Source: Psococerastis gibbosa (Eukaryota; Arthropoda; Insecta; Psocodea; Psocidae). From it: 64,000 nucleotides of DNA. The stretch covers positions 22,097,464-22,161,463 of the forward strand of contig OZ020490.1 of assembly GCA_963971405.1 (NCBI GenBank). Direction: 5' to 3'. Position numbers and translations under genes: made by a program. Positions within the stretch are counted from its first letter, which is position 1. Each line of letters begins with the position of its first letter. The notes below the pieces were generated by a model, which was not told the DNA's origin, did no database searches, and was given only the letters and a program-made list of their open reading frames with translations. Below, in pieces: positions 56,101 to 64,000 of the stretch.

Positions 56101-59100
56101 AAAAACGACTTTATTGCAAATAAAACAAAAGGCGAACAACAAGACTTGTATATAGTCTTGTTTTCAGGCTAAGCTTAAAAACCAAAACATTGCGTAATAG
56201 ATGAATTAAAATTAAGTGGAGAAGAAAAAAAAGTAGAAGAGAGGAATAGTGAAAAAAAGAAAAATGTATAGGGGGGGGGGGGTGATCCATTGTCATCACC
56301 ATTACAGGACCGGAGACTGGAGAGTCTCAAGCTTTATCAAAGAAATAGGCTAGTGTTTAATTATTTTCTTAAAGCTACTATTGACTATATTGACATATTT
56401 TTTTTCGTCGTGGCAAAATATATTTTGCGAAATACATTGCTTTGAAAATAAGTTAGGTAATTCCTGTTACGCTGTTTTATGTAGTGCTTTTGAGGAAGGG
56501 TTTCTTTTCTGCCTTACTTGGTATATTTGGACATTTTCAATAAATTGATAAAACACCAAAAAATTATAAGTGACCATTATTAAAATAAAAGTAGGCCTAC
56601 TGTGATTTATTAATTAATTTATTAAAAATATAATTTATAATGTTTTTACATCACCGCGCAGGCAAAGGTAACTATAGAAATGTAGTAAATGGAGCAGCCT
56701 TCAATCTTTCAAACTTCGATCAATACACTCAGGAAGAACAACCCACAACTTTCACCGAGTAAATAAATAAATAAGGACTTTTTGTTCTATTACTAAGCCA
56801 ACCTAGCGCAGTTAGGGCTATAAAGCCCACTCTAACACTCAACTAGGAAGGCCCGGGACCGCCTGCTTTATATGCCCTCCGAAGCATGGCCAGAAAATGT
56901 AGCAAGTGTAGGACTCGAACCAACAACCTTTCGGGTGAAAGTCAGAGTCCGTACCACTACTCTGCATCTCTTGACGAGTATCAATCAAAGCGAAATAAAA
57001 AATCCCTTTCGGCTCTGGCCGATCAGGTGTAGGGAGATTCCGCAGACCCAGCTTTTCCTCTACGCCTCCTACGCTATGTAATATAAAAAAAAAAATACTT
57101 CATTATTTTCCCAACCACAACATCAACTCACAAATCACTCTTGTGTTCCAAATTTCGAACCACAATGACGACTATGAACTTTTACTTATAAAATTATTTT
57201 CACATTGACTGGACGCCGTCTTAAAATGGTTGATTTGTTCTAAAAAGTGTCGATAACCATTATCGTAGAAAATAATACGGGTTTTCAGTCAAATTTTATT
57301 TCATTCCTCTGCGACCAATATTAACTGAGATATGAATTATATGAAATTTCAATCGGCCGCCATCTTGTAACTAAATAGTGGATCTAGCTGGTTAACGAAC
57401 TTGATCAAGACATTTGTATGATCAATGTTTGTGGCAAGTTTCAACAAAATCAGATAATATTTAGGGAAGTTAGGGTGTTTCCTAAAATCGATATATATAT
57501 ACATATATATATATAAGTAATTATAAAGGTACATACATGTATATAGTATGTACTGTATATATAACATTTTGAACGGAGGTTGGTTTTAGACTCAGGGGGT
57601 CATGAAATGAAAAGTTGTGAAGCAATTTTCCGGAAGTCGAACATTGGTCGCCATCTCAATAGGTAGATAGGTAGGGTACAAGAAAGGAGCCACCTCGAAG
57701 ATTGGTTTTATGCTCGCGGGCGTAAAACCGATCGGGCGTACCCCGGGCAACGCTAAGAGGAATCATCTAGCGGCTAATCCTTTCACCACCGAGAAGAGGC
57801 CATAAGCTTCCACTACTTTCGTGCATAAACTATGGCGTCAGGATAGTTGGCTGAGCACAGAAACAAGGAGTCTCTACCTCAGACACGAAAAAGTAAAGTA
57901 AGTAATAGGTAGATGAATCTCCATAAAAATAAAATACGACTTACCTATGCATAATAACAGTTCTCTCTGGGTCACAGGGCCAGGAAGGAACATCATGGCG
58001 GCCGCAGGCAGGGGTGCCAACAGAATGAAGGCACTTGACCACACCCTCAGCATTTGGTAACACGTCGAGCACCGAGTTGCCCATCCTGGTCATTATCCTC
58101 ATGGAGGCGACAACATACGGCGAGTCAGTGATTTCGACCCCAATCTTTGAGAGGGGACTTCCCACAGGTCCCATTGAGAATGGAATAATATACATGGTCC
58201 GTCCTAGCACAGGAAAAATTATATCAATTAGATAAAATTTAGTTGCGTCCAACCGGGGTGAGTTTAGGAAATGGGTTCGGGGCGACTCCCTCACGCTGCG
58301 CACGCGGCACTAAGAGGAATGAAGAAGAAAAAATTTGGTTCAACAGAGTTCATGCAACACATTCTCCTAGATTACGAACGAAAAGTAGGAAGAGGGGAAC
58401 CATCCTAATGAAATCGAAAAACCGGATGAGTTTAGGGTATTGAACGAAACTACACCGGGGTCACTGGAGACGTTTGCTCCATGAAGTGAGTGCAAAAGCA
58501 ATATAGCGACTTGAGCTCTCTTAATAAACCATTAAAATATTTATATTATTCAAATCAAATCAAATGTATTTAATTCCATCTCAAGAGTACAAGAAACAAA
58601 TGAACAATTCCCAACCCGAAATGGTCCTATGAATGTGCTTGGGGAGGGAACATACCATACTAGACTAAATTATAACAATGACATGTGTGCCTCAAATGGA
58701 TAGCTATGCTATTGAAAAAGGAGAAGATATATTAATACAAATGGATAAATAGTTAATAAAAAGATTACATTATATATATTTTCTGATATTTGGATTTGAG
58801 TGAATTAATTAGCATCGGAAAAGGAATATTGCTGGTTTGTATTGGGGTGAGTGGGAGGTGAGAGCTTTAGTAATAAATGGAAGTCTGATCTGAGGATTTC
58901 CTGTGGGGTAGTTAGGTAACGACTGATGTTGGTCAACTCTTATTTTAAGATCATATACGGCTTTGAGTATACTTGCTTTATATATATCGAAAGGAACATT
59001 GAGAAGTTTGTACAGTGAGACTGCCGAGAAGTAGTAAGGTTTATTGAAGGACACTCTGAGGATATTATTTAGCGCTACATTAATTCTATTATATTATTAT

Positions 59101-61320
59101 ACTATCGATTGTATATGCATAGTACTAGATATTTACACTTATAAGACTTTTCCCTTTCCGATTGCCTCTGAATGAGAATCATGGATGGTACCTTTCATAC
59201 AGCCAGGAAATCTTTCTTGGGTAGCTTTGACGTAATCTTGTGGAGATATCCAATTGCCCAATGTGCTCTTCCCTGACCCACGGGGCACGGTATCATGCTT
59301 GTTTTCTGAACACATAAACGTTTTGCTTTCGACCCGAGCGACATCTTTGGGATTAGTTCTAGCAATCCAACTGAAAACGAAAAAAATAGAGTTGTACAAT
59401 AAATGCCATTTATACCCCAATCATTTGGTAGGGAAAAGGGGGGGGGGGGTAGCTGGATCATGTTCCGGAACTTTGAAAATATGTGATGCTATATTGTACT
59501 AGTAGTTTTCGGGGTGCTCTTTCTGTCTTTCTGAATTTCAACTTTGCCACTTCGTATCTTTGCCGCTAGCACCGCCATCTTGGAAAAAACATTTTTTGTT
59601 TTCCCAGACACTATTGATCTGACGGAAAGAAGTGTGAAAAAGGCATATTTTTATCTTCAATAAAATACCTAAATAAGGCTACTTGAAATATACATAAAAA
59701 TGAAATATACATGGGTAACATGAAAATGACGTCACATTCCGGCTTCTCCTGAGGATAATACTACTGGCGGCTACTCTGAGGCCATCGTAGATGACGTCGC
59801 ATTCCACAGTCCATCAAAATTAAATTGAAAAATATTTTTTCCCTACGAAATAGGCCTAACGTATTTTATGAAGAAAAAAATCTACTAATGCATTAAAATA
59901 GATTTTCAAAAATTGTCAAGTACTGGTAGTGGCTTTTAATAGAAGTAGACATAGGCCTAATAAAGTATTAAACTGCGGATATTTTTGTTGCGACCAATTT
60001 GTTGAATTTTTTCTTAACAAGCTTTATAGGCCTACAGCCTATAGGAATAGTAATAAAGACATCCTTCGGTATACATTTTCCACGGCATTGCCAACCATGT
60101 TATTGGCGGCCAACCTATCTGAGCACTTTAACCAAGGTTTTATAAATTGCAATATTATTCAACTGAAGGGCGTGGGGTCCTCAGGTCTATTTCTTATCCT
60201 CCACTTAAGACTTGGGCCTTGAGCTCGGCCATAGTTTTCCCCCTTTTCTCGGCCAGGCTTTTATGGAGTAGAGTCCTCAGTCTCTGAATTCTTGTGGCCT
60301 CGGCCAGACTCTATTTTCCGTGGCCTGGGACTGTGACCAACCATACTACTAGGTAAACTCACCAGTTGTCATATTTTCGCAAATTTCTGATGGCTCCCTG
60401 CGACGCCATAAGATGGAGCAACTGCTCATTTTCGAATTGAGAGCCAGAGCATACATGTACTTCTTTCGGCTTGCACAGGGCGATTTTGTCTTCAACATAC
60501 TCCCGGATTTCCTTACCAAGGCGGCTCAATGGGAAGGAAGAACCTCGTTTCAGCTGAACTGGGGGAATTTTGACAGATTGCACCACGGATACGGCCGCGT
60601 TGTACCTGAAATTAGGCGAATCGTATAATTATATCAAGCCCTGAGTTTCTATCATACGGTTGGTGGGATGACCAAGTGCGGACTTTAGGGGGGGGGCGTA
60701 GGGTCCGGACCCCCCCCCCCCCAAATATATTAACTTACACTAGATAACAATAGGTTTACAGTGGGAATTAAAAATTATTATGTTTTTTAAAGTTATAATG
60801 CACTGAACCTGCTCGCTGACCCCCCCCCCCCTAAATTGGAGGCTAAAATCCGCCCTTGTAGACTGCCTTACTGCAGGCTATATTTTATGATAAAGCGTGA
60901 CGAGAAGTCTTATAAAGTAAACTAAAAATTTGCGATGAGCTTTAACGATCGAGGTCAAGAAATAGGTTCAGAAGTATTTTTAAACGTTTGTAGGAAATCA
61001 AGAAAAAAATATACAGCCCCAATTGTATCAAATAGCAGTTTGAAATCTACATAATAATAAAAAATGCAAAATACAAAAAATATATTAGGTCAGGATATTC
61101 TTCTGCCAAGAGCCCCCTGTCCTTCTATCTTCCCTATGATTATTACATGCAGAAGGAGATATACTTTTCGTTCCTAATCACATTGCCGAAGAATATCAGT
61201 TTTCGTTTCTTAACCATATATCCTCATATAGGAGTAAAAATCCCAGAGCTAATTAAAATAGGACTGCATGAAAATTTAATAAAATACTTACAATTTGACA
61301 TCATTGACGAGTCCGGGCAT
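50171..61320 (-). CDS. PEPCK: Phosphoenolpyruvate carboxykinase (GTP), complete, 11 coding exons
   Basis: Converts oxaloacetate and GTP to phosphoenolpyruvate, CO2 and GDP, the committed step of gluconeogenesis. Exons on -: 61320-61292, 60605-60363, 59370-59192, 58203-57945, 56033-55901, 54957-54744, 53555-53363, 53086-52888, 52045-51899, 51478-51278, 50305-50171 (TGA). The sum is 1932 nt, 643 aa, with no frame break (family about 620-650). Motifs: substrate region [20 protein letters not shown] (about residues 158-177), ACGKTN P-loop with the reactive Cys at about 302-307, CVGDDIAW metal-binding motif at about 322-329, [12 protein letters not shown] at about 342-353, FGGRRPEG at about 445-452. 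The N-terminus [10 protein letters not shown] is short and lacks an obvious mitochondrial presequence, suggesting a cytosolic enzyme. The start was chosen because ATG at 61320 gives nine codons plus two bases that match the next exon's phase. Confidence 0.95.
50714..50845 (+). repeat. LINE 3'-end fragment, same family as 25.2-26.1 kb
   Basis: The frame reads [20 protein letters not shown] then [12 protein letters not shown], with a gaagaagaag tail. It matches the C-terminus of the internally deleted LINE. It lies in the PEPCK last intron, antisense. Confidence 0.7.
51075..51215 (+). repeat. SINE family 2 copy
   Basis: atggccaggtggtagcgtgc, then gcgatcggagacgtgtcgta and actcaacacgggtact, then gaggtcaatcggatacatcc. 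It lies in the PEPCK last intron, sense to + strand. Confidence 0.6.
53749..54212. mobile_element. TIR element with CATCCATAAATTACG ends
   Basis: gggagcatccataaattacg at the left and cgtaatttatggatggcccc at the right, about 464 bp, with poly-G tracts inside and cgttacgtaa strings near both ends. It resembles a common insect MITE type; the superfamily is not certain. It lies in a PEPCK intron. Confidence 0.65.
55435..55878. mobile_element. Foldback element F10 (444 bp)
   Basis: Terminus GGCGCTTATTCCACCTACGT (as in F8), but the interior carries the aattgatcaatgatcat loop of the composite elements, followed by a unique AT-rich insert. Flanks TAA / TTA. It ends 22 bp from the PEPCK exon at 55901. 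Confidence 0.75.
56765..56985 (-). repeat. tRNA-derived SINE family 1, copy 3
   Basis: On -, box A within agagtagtggtacggactct and box B GGTTCGAGTCCTACACTT, with the family body to ttggcttagtaatagaacaa. It lies in a PEPCK intron. Confidence 0.7.
57485..57560. repeat. TA-rich microsatellite
   Basis: atatatatatacatatatat followed by tgtatatagtatgtactgta, simple-sequence DNA in a PEPCK intron. Confidence 0.6.
58560..59100 (-). mobile_element. LINE remnant (C-terminal RT-like frame)
   Basis: The - strand frame 59054-58809, open further upstream, reads [40 protein letters not shown] and a tail with [13 protein letters not shown]. The pattern resembles the post-catalytic region of arthropod LINEs. 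It is short, with no catalytic motif, and lies in a PEPCK intron in the same orientation. Confidence 0.42.
60672..60858. mobile_element. Short G/C-tract inverted-repeat element
   Basis: caagtgcggactttaggggg at the left and taaaatccgcccttg at the right, with G and C tracts inside. It resembles the 8-bp-TSD elements at 1.0, 39.4, 41.5 and 42.4 kb, but no target duplication could be found. It lies just upstream of PEPCK exon 2 in the intron. Confidence 0.5.
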
Positions 61321-61509
61321 TTCGAAAAGTGCACTACTACAGACTTAAGTGACATGAGAGGAGGTTGTAGTTTTAATGCCCACAACTCCGCGTGGACATT
61401 GTTTTATATGAAAGTCCTTCAAGCTCTCCATGTCAACAACAGTCAGCAAATACGTCATTGTTCAAAGGTTCACAGCAACAGCCGGCGAGCCTTTCCTAAT
61501 GCGTTTCCA
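61292..61509 (-). other. PEPCK: PEPCK exon with 5' UTR and start codon
   Basis: Acceptor tttactttcag|tgg at 61509 and donor aaatt|gtaagt at 61292. The first 189 nt are untranslated leader, then ATG at 61320. An upstream untranslated exon and the promoter lie at higher coordinates and were not identified. Confidence 0.75.
61345..61458 (-). promoter_or_regulatory. 37-codon upstream ORF in the PEPCK leader
   Basis: ATG at 61458 opens MTYLLTVVDMESLKDFHIKQ and ends at TAA 61347-61345, 24 bases before the PEPCK ATG at 61320. Upstream ORFs of this kind can lower or condition translation of the main frame. That this one is translated is inference. Confidence 0.5.
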
Positions 61510-61821
61510 CTGAAAGTAAATACCGATTTAGACATATTTATCATGGTCAATTAAATGCTTGATTACAAAATAGGTACCTATTGCTCTGTCTGTAATTTTT
61601 ATGTCCAAAACTTAGAAAGCTGTGTTTTCCAATTTTCCGTGGCTTGTGTCTATCACATTATTTTTCGCCACATATCCAGATCTTTCTCTATCTCTGCCAT
61701 GCCGCCGAAGCCATCACCAACCTTACAGTCGTTTCCGTGTGAATTTCGGCCGCGCGCACAGCAAGAAAAAAAATTGGTTTACAGTATGAGAGGCTATTCT
61801 GCAAAATATAAGGACTTCAAA

Positions 61822-61868
61822 GAACAGTTTCGTCATATTACAGACTCTGTAATATGACGAAACTGTTC
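61822..61868. repeat. Perfect 22-bp inverted repeat, 3-nt loop
   Basis: gaacagtttcgtcatattac+ag pairs exactly with ctgtaatatgacgaaactgt+tc around act. No terminal signature of the foldback families is present. Confidence 0.8.
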
Positions 61869-61954
61869 AGTAATACAGAGGACGGCTACATCATGTGATT
61901 CATGTGTCAAAAATTTTACTGACATCATCTTCAATGGATCGCCTTTGGCCTTTA

Positions 61955-62099
61955 GGCGCATATTATTCCACCTACGTTAATAGCCAATAGTAAATGTGGT
62001 ATTGACGTGGTAGCAGACATTTTTAGACTGTCTTTAATGTCTGCTAAAACGTCAATACCACATTTACTATTGACTATTGACGTAGGTGGAGAAAGCGCC
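61955..62099. mobile_element. Foldback element F11 (145 bp)
   Basis: Ends GGCGCATATTATTCCACCTA / GGCGCTTTCTCCACCTACGT (inverted), TTA at 61952-61954 and 62100-62102. The arms contain accacatttactatt and the gtggtagcagacatt apex. This joins the F8/F10 terminus to the apex found in the F2-type elements. Confidence 0.8.
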
Positions 62100-62109
62100 T
62101 TAGGATTAG

Positions 62110-63140
62110 ATAACATTTGATAGCAGGCGAATTGCCAGGCAACATTTTCTAAATACTCGTAAGCCCTCATTTGGACAACTTGCACATAGCCATGATTGGG
62201 TTGTGATCTTGCAATTATTGTGCCATTATTTACTTCGGGATACTCCTCGCTCAGATTATTGATTTGTTGCCTTGGGCGGAGATTCTTTCGGCCATAAATA
62301 ATTTTTGAATTTACAGCAACTTAATTGTTAATCTACAACCAAATTATAGACTAATATAGTCCAATAACAGTTAGTTAATTTTAAATATTGCTTTTTTACA
62401 ATTCAAATAATAAACAGATCCAACTGCTTTGTATATCGACGTAAATGAATGAAATAAAATAAAAAGTGATACGGTACGATATGCCTATGGAGGTAATTTT
62501 TAGGAATTGACCACTCAATCAGAGGAGGGCATTTTGTCACATTGTTTTTATTTTATTTCTATATGCAAGTTGTCAATTAATTATAATAACAGTCATATAA
62601 CACTAACCACAAGTCGTCCGCACTAATCCAGATTAAGAATTGGTGGAGCGCAGTTTATAAATTTTCCTAGTGAAAGACCTCGGCATTTTATCTGACGTAA
62701 TAAATCCGTGTACGACAATACAGCCCAACAAAAACAAATTATTTGCAGGGGGCCTTTCCGGGGGAGCCATTAGAGCGAAAGGTTAGTAAAATTACAGTTC
62801 GATGCATGGGGTAACAGCGGGACAGCCTTTAAGGCAATGCACTCCATGTGTAAACTCACAGGTCAATGCACACAAGATATGTTATAGTAGAATTCTGTGA
62901 TGAAAACTATCAGGTAAACTTTCTGGGCGCCCGGATCATCATTACAATTAGGCGCCAACTGCAATTTAATTGATTGATTGATTCCGGTAAATCATTCCAT
63001 TAGCCTATCTTTCTTACCCTTTCTTAAGCTTAGCTAAAGAGACCCCCATAGAGCCATCAAAGTGATGACACACAGCAGAAGAAATGTTTCTCCACAATTT
63101 GGTTGACTGGACAGTATACAGCATACATATATTACAGTAT
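62110..63140. other. Stretch without recognised features
   Basis: Upstream of PEPCK. No first exon or promoter of that gene could be assigned. AT-rich, unique. Confidence 0.35.
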
Positions 63141-63151
63141 TCTGTGGTTTA

Positions 63152-63527
63152 GGTGCCCATTCCACCGACCGGCTAGGGCTATTTACAAAAACGGTGACGT
63201 GGTAGCAGACATTCAAGACTTAGGCGGGGTTTCCACCGACCTCGCATTGCAAAATTGACGGAAATGTTTATTTTCCTCTATGCCATAGTTAAAATTGATC
63301 AATGATCATACAGTAAAATCACAAACTAAAATTAAAAAATGGCGTCATGGGATATGTTAAGTACAAACATTTAAATAGATTTCTATAAAAAGAAAAATTC
63401 TAATTTCCGTCAATGTCATTTGCATTCTGCAATGCGAGGTCGGTGGAAACCCCGCCTAAGTCTTGAATGTCTGCTACCACGTCACCGTTTTTGTAAATAG
63501 CCCTAGCCGGTCGGTGGAATGGGCGCC
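63152..63527. mobile_element. Foldback element F12 (376 bp, composite type)
   Basis: Ends GGTGCCCATTCCACCGACCG / inverse, TTA before and ATA after. The interior is nearly identical to F2 and F4, with the ggcggggtttccaccgacct inner terminus. Confidence 0.8.
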
Positions 63528-63559
63528 ATACAGGAAGGCTTGGACCCTACATGACATTA

Positions 63560-63845
63560 CGTTATAATGATAATGGCTTTCACGGTCTGTGGCTGTGACA
63601 CGGCCGGAGTTATACACGATGAAGCTGTACAGTCAGGGCTTGATCCAACTCATAGCATACTTCCAAACGTTTCATCACATATCTTCAGTGGCACTGGTTG
63701 CAGAATTTCTACTGAGCCTCCAAGGTACAATCTTAGCAGTGTACGTACTCGCATTATCTATACTACTATTTGTTCACTACTGAAGATGTCGACAGCAGAT
63801 GATGCCGAAACGTATGGAAGAACGTTATGAGATCGACCAAGGCAC
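63560..63845 (+). repeat. Dispersed repeat family G copy
   Basis: Contains atcttcagtggcactggttg and, later, ctgaagatgtcgacagcaga and gatgccgaaacgtatgg. A ctgaagatg...cgaaacgt string is common at the ends of arthropod retroelements. It partly matches 31,850-32,060. Confidence 0.42.
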
Positions 63846-64000
63846 ATCGGCCCGGATTCGACAGCTTCATTGTTTCACGCTTCCCATATTTGAGGCCAAG
63901 TGTGGTTAGTGGTGGTTACATATGCCTACTACTCAGGCGTAGCGCTTTAATAGTTTTTTGGTAATTCAAATTTTTTGTGATTTTACTATTAATTTACTGC

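Noticed and set aside
57690-57890. Possible structured RNA or rRNA-like segment (GC-rich, gatcgggcgtaccccgggca)
   Set aside because: No match to known rRNA or tRNA signatures could be recognised. It may be another repeat; left uncalled.
58035-58235. Open + strand frame
   Set aside because: Shadow of the PEPCK exon 58203-57945.
61147-61554. 135-codon + strand frame
   Set aside because: Antisense shadow of the PEPCK leader exon (61509-61292), whose splice sites and frame are better supported.

Overview
This window is nuclear DNA from an animal, most likely an arthropod. Genes are split by GT-AG introns into short phase-matched exons, the DNA is AT-rich, and most of the length is transposon-derived. 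The Penelope-like elements with GIY-YIG endonuclease, mariner, PIF/Harbinger and hAT-type relics, tRNA-derived SINEs and LINE fragments fit an arthropod. The species cannot be named from sequence alone. There are no bacterial operons, rRNA genes or CRISPR arrays.

Four protein genes can be rebuilt exon by exon. (1) RINT1 on + (569-8455): seven exons coding the C-terminal 546 residues; the 5' exons lie left of the window. (2) An SLC37 sugar-phosphate exchanger on - (26712-8816): eight coding exons, 482 aa, complete. Its last exon is separated by a 7.6 kb intron and ends about 360 bp from the RINT1 stop, so the two genes converge tail to tail. (3) A CCDC169-like coiled-coil gene on + (42113-46278): five coding exons, 357 aa. 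(4) A complete GTP-type phosphoenolpyruvate carboxykinase (PEPCK) gene on - (61320-50171): eleven coding exons, 643 aa, with a 37-codon upstream ORF in its 5' UTR exon. In every gene the exon phases join without a frame break and the total length is a multiple of three, which is strong support for the models. PEPCK and SLC37 proteins both serve glucose production, but their proximity here need not mean anything.

Repeat layout: 1-8.5 kb, RINT1 introns with a hAT-type MITE, a mariner foldback and a mariner fragment. 9.1-15.6 kb, a 1.2 kb snapback palindrome followed by a 4.9 kb palindrome made of four broken Penelope-like copies. 16-28.7 kb, SLC37 introns and upstream DNA with foldback elements, a Harbinger relic, a Helitron-like end and a LINE inserted in a LINE. 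29-42 kb, intergenic, with SINEs, MITEs and a LINE inserted in another repeat. 47-63.5 kb, PEPCK with more foldbacks.

The most unusual signal is a set of twelve foldback elements (74-444 bp) spread from 16 to 63.5 kb. They share a short terminal signature (GGCG, then TTCCACC about six to nine bases further in) and mostly TTA/TAA-type flanks. They appear to be assembled from interchangeable terminal and apex modules, and the roughly 380 bp forms look like one foldback inserted in the hairpin tip of another.
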